Origin: Streptomyces humidus
GTDB taxonomy: Bacteria > Actinomycetota > Actinomycetes > Streptomycetales > Streptomycetaceae
Direction: 5' to 3'
DNA length: 64,000 bases
NCBI RefSeq assembly: GCF_014649655.1
Contig: NZ_BMTL01000009.1
Span: 186,001-250,000 of the forward strand
The first letter of the stretch is position 1, and each line of letters starts with the position of its first letter. The position numbers and the translations under genes were made by a program. The notes under the pieces were generated by a model, which ran no database searches, was not told the DNA's origin, and saw nothing but the letters and a program-made list of their open reading frames with translations. Positions 36,397 through 46,303 of the stretch are shown here, one piece after another.

Positions 36397-38232
36397 CTAT
36401 GCGGCCCGTACGTCCCTGTCCGCCACCGTGTGCGCACACGCGCGTGCCGGTGCGGAGCGACGGCGCAGGAAGCGCGGCAGGGGCAGGGCCAGGTTGACGA
36501 AGCCTTCGGCCTGCATGGCGGCGAAGCCGATGCGGGGAAGGTCGCCGGAGGCGCGGTAGACCACGAAGCGGGGCTCCCAGCGCGGCTGGAACTTGGCGTT
36601 GAACTTGTACAGGGACTCGATCTGGAACCAGCGGGAGAGGAAGACCAGCAGGCCGCGCCAGGCGCGCAGGACGGGGCCGGCGCCGATCTTCTCGCCGCGG
36701 GCCAGGGCCGCGCGGAACATGGCGAAGTTCAGCGACACGCGGGTGATGCCGAACTTCGGTGCGGCCTGGAGGGCGGCGACGATCAGCAGTTCGTTCATGC
36801 CGGGGTCGGCCGAGCGGTCGCGGCGCATCAGGTCCAGCGAGGCGCCGTCGGGGCCCCAGGGCACGAAGTGCAGGATCGCCTTCAGGTCGCCGTACTCGCC
36901 GGGGACCTCGTCGGCCTTGTGGGCGGTGGCGATCAGGCAGTCGGCGTCGGCGGCGTCGCCGATACGGCCCAGGGCCATGGAGAAGCCGCGCTCGGTGTCG
37001 GTGCCCCGCCAGTCCTCCGCGGCGCGCTGGACGCGCTCCAGTTCGGCCTCGCCGAGGTCACCCACGCGCCGGACCCGGGTTTCGTAACCGGCGCGTTCGA
37101 TGCGCTTGACCATTTGGCGCACGTTGCGCATCGCGCGGCCGGCCAGGGAGAAATCCGCCACGTCCACCACCGCCTCGTCGCCCAGTTCGAGGGCGTCCAG
37201 GCCGGTCTCCCGGGTCCAGACCTCGCCGCCGGTCTCCGAGCAGCCCATGACGGCCGGGGTCCAGGAGTGGGCCTTTGCCTCGTCCATGAAGCGCTCGATG
37301 GCGCCGGGCCAGGCCTCGACGTCGCCGATGGGGTCGCCGCTGGCGAGCATCACGCCGGAGACCACGCGGTAGGTGACGGCCGCCTTGCCGCTGGGGGAGA
37401 AGACGACGGCCTTGTCGCGGCGCAGCGCGAAGTGACCGAGGGAGTCGCGGCGGCCGTGCTTGGCCAGCAGGGCGCGCAGTCGGGTCTCGTCCTCCTCGGT
37501 GAGGCGGGCGGCCGGGTGCTCCGGGCGGAACGCGAGATAGATCGTGGTGACCGCCGTGAGCAGGCCCAGGGCGCCCAGGGAGGCGCCGACGGTCCAGGAG
37601 GTGTTGCCCTGGTAGTCGACCGGGCCCTCGAAGCCGAAGAGGCCGTACAGGACGTGCGCGAGCCGATCGGCCAGGCTCGGGTCGCCGATCATGCGGTTGG
37701 GGTGGACGCTGACGATGACCAGCCCCAGACCGAGGGAACCGGCGCCCATGAGGACGAAGTTGGCGAGCGCGCGCCAGCGGCTGCGCGGGTCGGGCAGCGC
37801 CGCGAACTGGTCGCGGTGCACCAGGAGCGGCGCCAGGAGCGCCACCGAGATGAGCGCGCCCACGATCGAGTGGCGGTACACGAACTGGGCCACCGCGCCG
37901 GCCGGCAGCAGCACCACCGCGGCCCGCCACGCGCGCCGCTTGCCGCGCCTGAGGCCGTGGGCCAGCAACAGCAGCAGGACACCGGCACTGAGCGACAGCG
38001 CGGCCGCGAACGGCCCGAAGGAGCCCGGAAGCACCTCGGCGAAGGTGTGCATACGACTGTGCCGGAACCGCGGGAAGACGCCACCGGCGACGTCCAGCAG
38101 GCCCACGAGGGCACAGGCCCTCGCGACGAGGGCGGGAACGGCCTCAGGGCGCGGACCTCGCACTATCCGCCGCACCCGGCTCGCTCGGCGCGGAACCCCG
38201 CCCGACATTTCCGCATCTTCCGTGACAGACAT
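36397..38232 (-). CDS. MprF/LysX-like phosphatidylglycerol aminoacyltransferase membrane protein
   Basis: About 611 residues from the ATG at 38232 (an upstream in-frame start at 38283 is possible). Six or more membrane helices fill roughly the first 230 residues. The DUF2156-type GNAT-like transferase domain then follows (VMLASGDPIGDVEAWPGAIE ... SLDLMRRDRSADPGMNELLI). Proteins of this class move an amino acid from aminoacyl-tRNA to phosphatidylglycerol, lowering surface charge and raising resistance to cationic peptides. The donor amino acid is not evident and no lysyl-tRNA synthetase domain is fused. An esterase gene is divergent. Confidence 0.88.
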   Translation of the reverse strand: MSVTEDAEMSGGVPRRASRVRRIVRGPRPEAVPALVARACALVGLLDVAGGVFPRFRHSRMHTFAEVLPGSFGPFAAALSLSAGVLLLLLAHGLRRGKRRAWRAAVVLLPAGAVAQFVYRHSIVGALISVALLAPLLVHRDQFAALPDPRSRWRALANFVLMGAGSLGLGLVIVSVHPNRMIGDPSLADRLAHVLYGLFGFEGPVDYQGNTSWTVGASLGALGLLTAVTTIYLAFRPEHPAARLTEEDETRLRALLAKHGRRDSLGHFALRRDKAVVFSPSGKAAVTYRVVSGVMLASGDPIGDVEAWPGAIERFMDEAKAHSWTPAVMGCSETGGEVWTRETGLDALELGDEAVVDVADFSLAGRAMRNVRQMVKRIERAGYETRVRRVGDLGEAELERVQRAAEDWRGTDTERGFSMALGRIGDAADADCLIATAHKADEVPGEYGDLKAILHFVPWGPDGASLDLMRRDRSADPGMNELLIVAALQAAPKFGITRVSLNFAMFRAALARGEKIGAGPVLRAWRGLLVFLSRWFQIESLYKFNAKFQPRWEPRFVVYRASGDLPRIGFAAMQAEGFVNLALPLPRFLRRRSAPARACAHTVADRDVRAA

Positions 38233-38444
38233 CGCATCCCATAGTTCCGCGAGAGACCTTGGACCCGGTGCCGATTCGGGCATCCGGCGACATTGCGCCC
38301 TCTAGGACGGTGTCTTGGGCAGAGAGGTTCACTCATCTCGCCAAAGGCACTGAAAAAGCGAAGCAAAATCCGGGACAAGTCCTCGCGAAGAAGTCGGGGG
38401 GAGCGGGTGCGATCCCGGACGGAGAGCAGGCAGGAATCCACCTC

Positions 38445-39572
38445 ATGGGTCTCACGAGCAACAAAGTGCTGCTGCTGTCAGTGCTGTTCGCCTTACTGCT
38501 GTTCGTCGGCACGGTCTGGCTGTGGCCGAGGCTGGCCGAGCGGAACTGGCGGGCCGTCGGCGGGCGGGTCGGACTGCTGCTCGCCACCCAGTTGGCGCTC
38601 TTCGCGTCGATTGGGCTCTCCGCCAACCAGGCGTTCGGGTTCTACGCCAGCTGGGCGGACCTGTTCGGTCAGGAGACGGAGCAGGGGGTGGTCGTCGACC
38701 ACTCGTCGGGCGGCGGCTCGGCGGGACCGCTGCGGGTGGTCGACACGCGGCGGGTGGACGGCGGGGGCAACGGCCGGCCGCGGTCCGGCGGGCAGGTCCA
38801 GAAGGTCGCCGTCAACGGGCGGACGACGCACATCACCACGCCCGCGTACGTGTACCTGCCGCCGGAGTACTTCGAGCCGGCCTATCGCACGCGGACGTTC
38901 CCCGCGGCCGTGGTCCTCACGGGGTACCCCGGCACGGCAGAGGCGCTCGTGGACAAGCTGCACTACCCGCGCACCGCGCGGCAGCTGGCCAGGGACGGGA
39001 GCATGCAGCCCATGATCCTCGTGATGATGCGTCCCACGGTGGCGCCGCCCAGGGACACGGAGTGCGTGGACATCCCGGGCGGTCCGCAGACCGAGACGTT
39101 CTTCGCGAAGGATCTGCGCGAGGCCGTGGCGGCCCACTACAGGGTGGGCAAGAAGGCGAGCAATTGGGGCATCATCGGGGACTCCACGGGCGGGTACTGC
39201 GCGCTGAAACTGGCGATGCACCACCCCGAGGCCTATGCGGCGGCAGCGGGCCTGTCGGCGTACTACAAGGCGCCGATCGACCCGACCACCGGAGACCTCT
39301 TCCACGGTAACAAGACCCTGCGCAATGAGGCGGATCTGCTCTGGTTCCTGAAGAATCGTTCCGCTCCCGCCGCCTCTCTGCTGGTCACCAGCAGCAGGGC
39401 CGGAGAATCGAACTACAAGGCCACACAGAAGTTCATAGAGCTGGCGAAGGCCACGGACAGGACCAAGGTCTCGTCGATCATCCTGGAAAGCGGCGGGCAC
39501 AACTTCAACACCTGGCGACGGGAGATTCCGCCGACGCTGCAGTGGATCAGCGGCCGGCTGAGCGACCGTTGA
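38445..39572 (+). CDS. Membrane-anchored esterase (esterase D / antigen 85-like fold)
   Basis: A 375-residue alpha/beta hydrolase. Two N-terminal hydrophobic segments (KVLLLSVLFALLLFVGTVWL and GLLLATQLALFASIGL) anchor it. The nucleophile motif is GDSTG with Ser247, and a late SGGHNFNTW supplies the likely catalytic His. The catalytic domain should lie outside the membrane. It is divergent from the MprF-like gene, a pairing also described for lipid aminoacylation and deacylation systems. The exact substrate is inferred, not shown. The upstream 200 bp hold both promoters. Confidence 0.85.
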   Translation: MGLTSNKVLLLSVLFALLLFVGTVWLWPRLAERNWRAVGGRVGLLLATQLALFASIGLSANQAFGFYASWADLFGQETEQGVVVDHSSGGGSAGPLRVVDTRRVDGGGNGRPRSGGQVQKVAVNGRTTHITTPAYVYLPPEYFEPAYRTRTFPAAVVLTGYPGTAEALVDKLHYPRTARQLARDGSMQPMILVMMRPTVAPPRDTECVDIPGGPQTETFFAKDLREAVAAHYRVGKKASNWGIIGDSTGGYCALKLAMHHPEAYAAAAGLSAYYKAPIDPTTGDLFHGNKTLRNEADLLWFLKNRSAPAASLLVTSSRAGESNYKATQKFIELAKATDRTKVSSIILESGGHNFNTWRREIPPTLQWISGRLSDR

Positions 39573-39851
39573 CCGGGTGCGGGTGCGGGTGCGGGTGCGG
39601 GTCGGAGGCGGTGTTGAGGCGGAGGCGGGCTCGGGTGCGAGGTGACGGCGGGCCGGGGGCGGCCTACGTGCCGGGCGGGTGCGGCCGCTGCCCGGCACGG
39701 AGGCGACGGACGTCCCGGGGCGCCTCTCCGGAGCAGAAATGATCTTGCCCCTTGTCGAATTCGGCGACGGCCCTGATTCCTGATGCGGTGTGAAGGCTTC
39801 GTTATGGCTGTGTTTTTGTGGGGCGGGGCACCAACAATCGCCTACGCGCGG
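39573..39851. other. Intergenic region with hexanucleotide repeats
   Basis: Directly after the esterase stop come four to five copies of GGGTGC (39575-39602). The remaining stretch before the acidic membrane protein is comparatively A+T-rich from about 39740. I see no gene in it. Confidence 0.5.
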
Positions 39852-39864
39852 TAAGTTTCTGGCC

Positions 39865-41634
39865 ATGCCACGAGGACGTCACCGCCATTCCCCTCCTTTG
39901 CACAGGCTGCTGCCCCCCTCGGCGATCGCAGGCGTCTCCCTTGTCTGCGCCCTGGGTCCCTGGGTTTTCACGGAGCCGACGGCGCTCCGTGTGCTGGCCG
40001 CGGCCGCCGCGGCGACGGCGATCGTCGGCGCGGTCGTGATGCGTCATTGGGACGTGCAGGCCGGCAAGCAGGTCGCCGACCTCACGCGCGCGCGTGCCGG
40101 CGACGAGTGGCGCTTCGAGGAACGCGTCGCCGAGCTGGAGAGCGACCTCGAGGAATCGCGTGAGCTCCGGGTCAAGCTGGAGCAGCGGCTGCGGGCCAAG
40201 CGGGCCGAACTGGCCGGACTGCGCAACGAGCACGCCGCGCTGCTGCGGCGCTACGCCACCGCGGAGACCGAGCGCGCCAGCGCCCTGGAAGGCCGTCGCC
40301 TGCTGGAGATCGAGGCGGCTCCGGCGCCCGCGCTGCCCGCCGCGCGCGAGGCGCAGGACGCGAAGCCCACCGACCCGGCCCGTGCAGCCGATGCAGCCGA
40401 TACGGCTGGTATGTCCGGGACGTCTGGGACATCTGGTACGTCTGGTACGTCCGAGGGGGCCGAGACCTCCGAGGCCTCCGGCTCCGGCGCATCGGGCGAG
40501 GCCGTCGAGTCCTCCGCACCCGGCGGGGAGAAGGCGAAGACGCCGGCGGTGTTCTCACCAGAGGGGTCCAAGCTGTTCCTGCGTGCGCAGGAGGCCCTCG
40601 CGCGGCTCGATGCCGACAGCGTCAAGGCGTCGGATGAGCGGCTCACCGGGGACCTCACCGGGGACCTTTCGGAGGGGCTCACGGACAACCCTGCCGACGA
40701 GGGGCCCGCACGGCAGACCTCCGCGGAGGCCGCGCCGGAGGACGAGGCGCAGGGGAAGCCCGAGGCGGTCGACGAGCACACGCGCGCGACCGCCCCCCGC
40801 AAGGCTGTCGAGGACGACGAGACCCCCGACGGTGAGAAGCCGGACGAGGGGCCTTCGAACGACGCGTCCACCGACCACGCACCTTCGAGGGAAGCGTCTG
40901 CGTCGGAAGCGACTTCCAGGGACGCCACTTCGGCGAGCGCGCTTCCCGACGACGGAGCGATTCCGGGGCACGTCGCTCCAGCCGTCCCCCACATGGATGA
41001 GGCACGAGGGGCCTCGTCGGACGAGAACGCCACGGACGAGAACGCCGCGGACGACACCTCGGCGGACGACGAGGCCGCCCTGGACGAGTCGGGTCGTGCC
41101 GCCGTTCCGGCAGAGGCGACGGATGCTCCGGCGGACGGCGCGCGGACCACGCGTTCCGAGACGCCCCTCGACCGCGGCCCCGACCCTGACCTCGACCCCG
41201 ATCCGGATCCCGGCCCGGGCCCCGGCCGTGGGGCCGCCGCCCCCCTCGCCGAGCCCGCTGCCGCCGCCGAGGCGGGTGCGGTCGTCCGGCGTCCCGCCGC
41301 TCCCGTCCAGCGCCCCTCCGGGCACTTCGCCGTGCCGACCGCCGTGGCCGTCGTCCCGGCCGCCGAGCCGGTACGGCGGCCGACCGCCGAGGGCGGCTTC
41401 GACTTCTTCGGCACGAAGAGCGAGACGGAGCCCGACGCGCTGGAGGCGGTGCAGAACGAGGACCTCGCCGACGTCGTCGGCCAGGAGGCCCTCGCGCTGC
41501 ACAAGGCCGAGTCCGAGGCGGGGTTCAAGCCGGCGGACGAGGCGGCGCGCGGAGTGGGCCAGGTGATCGACCTGACCGCGCACGACGAGACGGAGCACAT
41601 CGACCTCCAGGGGCTGCGCAGCGCCGTCTCCTGA
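39865..41634 (+). CDS. Acidic coiled-coil membrane protein of unknown function
   Basis: A 589-residue protein from the ATG at 39865 (MPRGRHRHSPPLHRLLPPSA). Two close membrane helices (about 18-35 and 42-60) are followed by a coiled coil at about 75-150 (VAELESDLEESRELRVKLEQ, LRAKRAELAGLRNEHAALLR). A 350-residue highly acidic, disordered Asp/Glu/Ala/Ser-rich segment comes next, then a conserved C-terminal patch (EDLADVVGQEALALHKAESE, AGFKPADEAARGVGQVIDLT). A TAAGTT box seven bases upstream suggests leaderless expression. I do not recognise a family. Confidence 0.8.
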   Translation: MPRGRHRHSPPLHRLLPPSAIAGVSLVCALGPWVFTEPTALRVLAAAAAATAIVGAVVMRHWDVQAGKQVADLTRARAGDEWRFEERVAELESDLEESRELRVKLEQRLRAKRAELAGLRNEHAALLRRYATAETERASALEGRRLLEIEAAPAPALPAAREAQDAKPTDPARAADAADTAGMSGTSGTSGTSGTSEGAETSEASGSGASGEAVESSAPGGEKAKTPAVFSPEGSKLFLRAQEALARLDADSVKASDERLTGDLTGDLSEGLTDNPADEGPARQTSAEAAPEDEAQGKPEAVDEHTRATAPRKAVEDDETPDGEKPDEGPSNDASTDHAPSREASASEATSRDATSASALPDDGAIPGHVAPAVPHMDEARGASSDENATDENAADDTSADDEAALDESGRAAVPAEATDAPADGARTTRSETPLDRGPDPDLDPDPDPGPGPGRGAAAPLAEPAAAAEAGAVVRRPAAPVQRPSGHFAVPTAVAVVPAAEPVRRPTAEGGFDFFGTKSETEPDALEAVQNEDLADVVGQEALALHKAESEAGFKPADEAARGVGQVIDLTAHDETEHIDLQGLRSAVS

Positions 41635-41662
41635 CCGCCCGTCCGTTCCGATCTTCTCCGTC

Positions 41663-41698
41663 TTCCGTGGCACCCGCGTGTTCCGTGGCACCAGCGTG
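41663..41698 (+). repeat. 18-bp direct repeat in a convergent intergenic region
   Basis: TTCCGTGGCACCcGCGTG occurs at 41663 and again at 41681 with a single difference (the lower-case base). GCGTG continues to recur downstream to about 41725. It lies between two convergent genes. Confidence 0.8.
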
Positions 41699-41737
41699 TG
41701 TCGGCGTGTTTCGCGTGTTCGGTGCGTGTCGCGCTGT

Positions 41738-43234
41738 CTAAGCCATCCACCGGTCGGGCCGGGCGTCCAGGCGCCCGGTCCGTGATCGTTCGGCCTGGCT
41801 CCCGAGCAGCTCCGCTGCCTGCTGTGCGTCCCGCAGACGGGCTGTGACGGTCTTGTTCGCCCCCGTGTCCACGTGGACGTCCGCGAGCCGCCAGAGGCGC
41901 TGCCAGGGCCCTTGCGTCAACCGTGCGCTCTGGACCTTGGCGTGCGGTACGAGCGTCAGTCTCCGGCGCAGCAGTCCGTGCCGGGTGGCGAACACCGCGT
42001 CGGTGACGGCGATTCCGTAACCCCGCCACCACACCGGTACGCACCGCCCGGCTCGTCGCGGCGGGCGCGAGAACGAGTCCGCGGCCGGGACGCTCACCCC
42101 GGGCAGCACGCGCGCGACGACGGCTTCCGCGGCTTCGCGCGGAGCGACCGGCACGAGAACGGAGTTGGCCGAGCCGGCCACGTCCAGTTCGACGCGCACC
42201 CACCCGAGCCGCCGCCACAGCAGCGGCTGGACCATGCGCACGGTCTGCACCCGCCCGGGCGGCACCGTCTCGTGCGTGCGGTCCAGGAGGCCGCGATCGA
42301 TGCGCAGGCCGTCCGGCGACTCGCCCACCGTCCAGTCGTACTCGCCGACGAACCGGCCCGCGCTGGTCGCGCCCGCCGCGCCGAGCAGCGGCACGCCGGT
42401 CGCCAGGACCGTCCACACGCTGTGGGTGGCCAGCCACAGAACCGGCGGCACGACCAGTGCGGCGGCCAGCGCTCCCCAGGTCGCGCCGGTCAGCACCAGT
42501 GCGACCGCGAGCTTGCGCGGCGGCACGCGCAAGAGCTCGCGCGCGGGCGCCTCGCCCACTTCGTGCGCCGTCTCCGGTGCGAATCCGGCCGCCCGCGCGA
42601 GCAGTTCCGCCCGCAGCGCGCGGGCCTCCTCCTCGCCCAGGAAGGCCAGTTCGTCCTTCTTCTCGGCGCCGACGACGTCGAGCCGGAGCTTCGCGACGCC
42701 CGCGATCCGGGCCAGCAGCGGCTGACTGACGTCGATCGCCTGGATGCGTTCCAGCCGGATGTGCGCGGCGCGCCGGAACAGCAGCCCGGTGCGGATGCGC
42801 AGCTCGCTGTCCGTCACCGCGAAGTGGGTGAACCACCAGGTCAGGAAGCCGTACAGGGAGGCTGCGGGGACGAGGACTGCGAGCGCGATCAGCAGGGTGG
42901 TCGTGGTCAGCCGGGTCAGCTGCTCCTGCGCCTGGTTCGGGTCGTGCACCGCCCAGCCGACGAGGACCGCGATGGGCGCCCAGGCCCGCCGGAACGGCGT
43001 GACGGGATGCAGCCGCCGCTCGAGGACGGCCCGCTGCGGGCGAGCGTCCCCTGCCGCCGCACCGGACGCGTCCGGCTTGCCGGGGCCGCCCGGTGCGTCG
43101 AGCCCGTTCCGTACGTCGAGCCCGTTCCGTACGTCGAGCCCGTCCCGTACGTCGGGGCCGTCCGGTATTCGGGGGCCGTCCGGGCCGCCGCCCGGCCCGT
43201 CCGGTATGCCGTTGTCGACGTCGGGGGTCTTCAC
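41738..43234 (-). CDS. YdbT-like protein with bacterial PH domains
   Basis: A 498-residue membrane protein with repeated bPH2 domains and several helices. The first bPH2 ([20 protein letters not shown], ... [20 protein letters not shown]) follows two membrane segments, and later domains contain [20 protein letters not shown] and [20 protein letters not shown]. It matches B. subtilis YdbT in length and layout. The GTG start overlaps the YdbS-like stop by GTGA. Its N-terminus has a six-residue repeat (GLDVRN) encoded by an 18-bp tandem repeat. Function unknown. Confidence 0.88.
   Translation of the reverse strand: MKTPDVDNGIPDGPGGGPDGPRIPDGPDVRDGLDVRNGLDVRNGLDAPGGPGKPDASGAAAGDARPQRAVLERRLHPVTPFRRAWAPIAVLVGWAVHDPNQAQEQLTRLTTTTLLIALAVLVPAASLYGFLTWWFTHFAVTDSELRIRTGLLFRRAAHIRLERIQAIDVSQPLLARIAGVAKLRLDVVGAEKKDELAFLGEEEARALRAELLARAAGFAPETAHEVGEAPARELLRVPPRKLAVALVLTGATWGALAAALVVPPVLWLATHSVWTVLATGVPLLGAAGATSAGRFVGEYDWTVGESPDGLRIDRGLLDRTHETVPPGRVQTVRMVQPLLWRRLGWVRVELDVAGSANSVLVPVAPREAAEAVVARVLPGVSVPAADSFSRPPRRAGRCVPVWWRGYGIAVTDAVFATRHGLLRRRLTLVPHAKVQSARLTQGPWQRLWRLADVHVDTGANKTVTARLRDAQQAAELLGSQAERSRTGRLDARPDRWMA
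43093..43146 (-). repeat. In-frame 18-bp tandem repeat, three copies
   Basis: Units GTaCGTCGAGCCCGTtCC at 43093, 43111 and 43129 differ at one or two bases. They encode the GLDVRN-type repeat in the disordered N-terminus of the YdbT-like protein, so copy-number change would keep the frame. Confidence 0.85.
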
Positions 43235-43743
43235 AGTCCCGCCGATCGGGCCTCGCCGAGGGCCGTGAGGCGGTCCCGGAGCCGTTCCGCCTCGGCCGGG
43301 GCCAGGCCCGGGATGGTCGCGTCGGTCGCGGCGGCCGCGGTGTGCAGCTGGACGCTGGCCAGCCCGAAGTACCGCTCGACAGGACCGGAGGTGACCTCGA
43401 CGAGCTGCATGCGCCCGTACGGCACCACGGTCTCCTCGCGCCACAGGACCCCGCGGCTGATCAGCAGGTCGTCGGCCCGCTCGGCGTACCGCCAGGAGCG
43501 CCAGTTGCGGCCGAGCAGCACCCAGCCCCACGCGACGCCCGTCAGGGGCAGCAGCGCGAACGCCGCCCAGGCGGGCCCGGCGATCAGCCCCGGCAGCAGG
43601 CCCGCTCCGACGGCCGCCAGTCCCAGCCACACCACCAGCAACAGCCGCCGCATCCGCAGCAGGCCCGGCGGCAGCCCGCTCCACACCGGTGCGACCGCCG
43701 CCGTCTCCGCGCCCCCCGGGTCAACCGGGCTCCCCGTCTCCAT
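43231..43743 (-). CDS. YdbS-like PH-domain membrane protein
   Basis: A 170-residue protein with two membrane helices ([19 protein letters not shown] and [19 protein letters not shown]) followed by one bPH2 domain ([40 protein letters not shown]). Size and order match B. subtilis YdbS followed by YdbT. The ATG lies only 31 bp from the divergent nuoD-like start and has a leaderless -10 box. Confidence 0.9.
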   Translation of the reverse strand: METGSPVDPGGAETAAVAPVWSGLPPGLLRMRRLLLVVWLGLAAVGAGLLPGLIAGPAWAAFALLPLTGVAWGWVLLGRNWRSWRYAERADDLLISRGVLWREETVVPYGRMQLVEVTSGPVERYFGLASVQLHTAAAATDATIPGLAPAEAERLRDRLTALGEARSAGL

Positions 43744-43749
43744 GGGGTC

Positions 43750-43755
43750 AGCGTA
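43750..43755 (-). promoter_or_regulatory. Leaderless -10 box of the YdbS-like gene
   Basis: On the minus strand TACGCT is followed by GACCCC and the ATG at 43743. The promoter must fit within the 31-bp gap and the first codons of the divergent nuoD-like gene. Confidence 0.6.
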
Positions 43756-43774
43756 CGTAGGGGAGACTGTCGCC

Positions 43775-44926
43775 ATGACTCCTACGACGGAGACCACGGT
43801 CGGGATCGGCGGTGCCGCCGAGAGCACCGACATGGTGCTGAACATCGGCCCCCAGCATCCGTCCACGCACGGTGTGCTGCGGCTGCGGCTCGTGCTGGAC
43901 GGCGAGCGCATCCGGCATGCGGAGCCGGTGATCGGCTACATGCACCGCGGCGCGGAGAAGCTGTTCGAGGCGCGCGACTACCGCCAGATCGTGATGCTGG
44001 CCAACCGCCACGACTGGCTGTCGGCGTTCTCGAACGAGCTGGGCGTGGTCCTCGCGGTGGAGCGGATGCTCGGCATGGAGGTCCCCGAGCGGGCCGTGTG
44101 GACGCGCACGCTGCTCGCCGAGCTGAACCGGGTGCTCAACCACCTGATGTTCCTCGGCTCCTATCCGCTGGAGCTGGGCGGCATCACGCCGGTCTTCTAC
44201 GCCTTCCGCGAGCGCGAGGTGCTGCAGAACGTCATGGAGGAGGTCTCCGGCGGGCGCATGCACTACATGTTCAACCGCGTCGGCGGCCTCAAGGAGGACC
44301 TGCCGGCCGGCTGGACGTCCCGCGCGCGGGAGGCCGTCGCCGCCGTGCGCTCCCGGATGGACGTGTACGACGACCTGGTGCTCGGCAACGAGATCTTCCG
44401 CGGGCGCACCCGTGACGTGGGCGTCCTCGCGCCGGAGCACGTGCACGCGTACGGCGTGAGCGGTCCGATCGCGCGCGGCTCGGGCGTCGACTTCGACCTG
44501 CGCCGGGACGAGCCGTATCTGGCGTACGGGCTGCTGCAGGACACGCTGAAGGTGGTGACCCGGACCGAGGGCGACTGCCTCGCGCGCTTCGAGTGTCTGC
44601 TGGAGCAGACGCACAACGCGCTCGACCTCGCGGACGCCTGTCTGGACCGTCTCGCCGACCTGCCGCCCGGACCGATCAACCAGCGGCTCCCGAAGGTTCT
44701 CAAGGCGCCCGAGGGGCACACGTACGCGTGGACCGAGAACCCTCTCGGCATCAACGGCTACTACCTCGTCAGCAAGGGTGAGAAGACCCCGTACCGGCTG
44801 AAGCTGCGCTCGGCGTCGTACAACAACATCCAGGCGCTCACCGAGCTGCTGCCGGGCACCCTGGTCGCCGACATGGTGGCGATCCTGGGGTCGATGTTCT
44901 TCGTGGTGGGGGACATCGACAAGTAG
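43775..44926 (+). CDS. nuoD2: Stand-alone NADH dehydrogenase subunit D paralogue (NuoD2)
   Basis: A 383-residue NuoD/49-kDa-type protein without other complex I genes around it. It keeps [17 protein letters not shown], including the quinone-site His32 equivalent to T. thermophilus Nqo4 His38, plus MHRGAEKL and the [11 protein letters not shown] region. The quinone-binding tyrosine of canonical NuoD (Nqo4 Tyr87 in MDYLHS) is replaced by Trp81 (HDWLSA). A GGGGAGA site precedes the ATG. The next gene encodes a MidA/NDUFAF7-type methyltransferase. It may be an alternative subunit of complex I or part of another membrane oxidoreductase. Confidence 0.92.
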   Translation: MTPTTETTVGIGGAAESTDMVLNIGPQHPSTHGVLRLRLVLDGERIRHAEPVIGYMHRGAEKLFEARDYRQIVMLANRHDWLSAFSNELGVVLAVERMLGMEVPERAVWTRTLLAELNRVLNHLMFLGSYPLELGGITPVFYAFREREVLQNVMEEVSGGRMHYMFNRVGGLKEDLPAGWTSRAREAVAAVRSRMDVYDDLVLGNEIFRGRTRDVGVLAPEHVHAYGVSGPIARGSGVDFDLRRDEPYLAYGLLQDTLKVVTRTEGDCLARFECLLEQTHNALDLADACLDRLADLPPGPINQRLPKVLKAPEGHTYAWTENPLGINGYYLVSKGEKTPYRLKLRSASYNNIQALTELLPGTLVADMVAILGSMFFVVGDIDK

Positions 44927-44934
44927 GCCCCCCG

Positions 44935-44990
44935 GCGGGCGGTCACCCGGCGAGCGGCCAGGCGGGCGGTCACCCCGCGGGCGGTCACCC
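44935..44990 (+). repeat. Three copies of a 14-bp repeat between nuoD2 and the methyltransferase
   Basis: GCGGGCGGTCACCC occurs at 44935, 44962 and 44977 in the 58-bp convergent gap. GCGAGCGG between the first two looks like a degenerate fourth unit. Confidence 0.8.
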
Positions 44991-46166
44991 CGCGGGTGCC
45001 GGACGGCCGTCTTCCGCGCCGAGCGGGTCCGCGATTCCCACCGGCTGGAGCAGCCATCCGAAGTCGCCCATTCCGCCTCGCGCGGTCAGCTCCGAGGCCT
45101 GCGTGGCGCTCGCCAGGGCGCGCAGATACGCCGGGGGGTCCGTGGACGCGAGCGTGAGCGGGGGCCGCGCCCCGGTGACGCCCAGGGCGTGCAACGCGGC
45201 TCGCTGGCTGAGCAGACGCGCGCGGGACGCTGCGGACGGCCCTCCCGTCGTCGCCTCCCCCGTCGTCGCCTCCGCGCACGCGTCCAGGGCGACGTGGGCC
45301 GTGAGGTCGCAGGAACCGTCCGGAACGGGCGCCGTCTCCCGTCCCTCCCGGAAACCGGTGAGCGTTCCGAACGGGGGACGCGCGTCGGCGGTGTGCGCGT
45401 AGTCCACGGCCATCGCCAGCCCGCGTACGACGCACGCCGCCGCGGACGCCCATGCCGCGTCCCGGGGGAGCCCGATCTCCGCCCGCAGCCCCTCCCCGCC
45501 CGCCAGCGGCCACCACCGCGCGAGCCACCCCGCCAGCGCGCCGTGGACCGGATCCCCGAGCCGCTCCGCTCCGTCGTCACGGACGAGCACCATGCGCGGC
45601 ACGCCCGCGGAGTCGACCTCGACGACGTCGAGGGGGACGTTGTCCAGCCATTCGTTGGCGAAGAGCAGCCCGGTGAACTCCGGAGGCGGCTCGGTCAGCC
45701 ACTCGATCCGTGAGGCGAGGCCCTCGGGGCGGTCGGCGATCTCGACGGCACACGCGCGTGTGCGGGCGGCCACGTCGGCGGGGAGCGCCGCCAGCACTCC
45801 TGTGACCAGTTCGCCCCGCCCTGCGGCCATGTCGACGAAGTCGAGCGACGCAGGCCGGCCCAGCGCCTCGTCGACCCGGCAGAGCAGCCGGGCCACGGCC
45901 TCGGCGAAGAGCGGCGACGCGTGCACGGACGTACGGAAGTGCCCTGCCGGACCCTCGGGCCGCCGGTAGAAGCCGCCCGGAGCGCGGGTGCGGCGGCTGC
46001 CCGTCGCGTCCGCGGCCGCCTGAGCGTCCGGGGAGCCCGGGGAGCCCGGGACGCCCGGAGCGTCCTGGCCGTACTCCGGGCCGTACGGGGCGTCCGGGCC
46101 GTACAGGGCGTCCTGCATGGCCGCTCGCCAGCCGCGCCACCGGCCCGAATCGGTCACTTCGTCCAC
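44985..46166 (-). CDS. MidA/NDUFAF7-type SAM-dependent protein arginine methyltransferase
   Basis: A 393-residue member of the DUF185/Methyltransf_28 family. The diagnostic N-terminal segment [29 protein letters not shown] aligns with the MidA 'GYY....G..GDF.T...S.LFGE' region. The SAM motif is DMAAGRGEL at 112-120, followed by [16 protein letters not shown]. Human NDUFAF7 of this family dimethylates an arginine in NDUFS2, the NuoD homologue. Here it sits tail-to-tail with a nuoD paralogue that keeps that arginine (Arg58). Arginine methylation of NuoD2 is my inference. The GTG start has AAGGGG upstream. Confidence 0.85.
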   Translation of the reverse strand: MDEVTDSGRWRGWRAAMQDALYGPDAPYGPEYGQDAPGVPGSPGSPDAQAAADATGSRRTRAPGGFYRRPEGPAGHFRTSVHASPLFAEAVARLLCRVDEALGRPASLDFVDMAAGRGELVTGVLAALPADVAARTRACAVEIADRPEGLASRIEWLTEPPPEFTGLLFANEWLDNVPLDVVEVDSAGVPRMVLVRDDGAERLGDPVHGALAGWLARWWPLAGGEGLRAEIGLPRDAAWASAAACVVRGLAMAVDYAHTADARPPFGTLTGFREGRETAPVPDGSCDLTAHVALDACAEATTGEATTGGPSAASRARLLSQRAALHALGVTGARPPLTLASTDPPAYLRALASATQASELTARGGMGDFGWLLQPVGIADPLGAEDGRPAPAG

Positions 46167-46290
46167 CGCCCCTTGTCGACGACCATCCGGTCAGACTAGG
46201 CGTACAGGTGATCACGGCATCCACCTTGCGGAGTACACCGGCCCGGACCGGATCGGCCCTCCGGTTGACCCTGCACGCATCGGGCATCCC

Positions 46291-46296
46291 TACGCT
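46291..46296 (+). promoter_or_regulatory. Leaderless -10 box of the histidine kinase gene
   Basis: TACGCT is followed by seven bases and the GTG at 46304, with no ribosome-binding site. Confidence 0.55.
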
Positions 46297-46303
46297 GGGT
46301 CAC

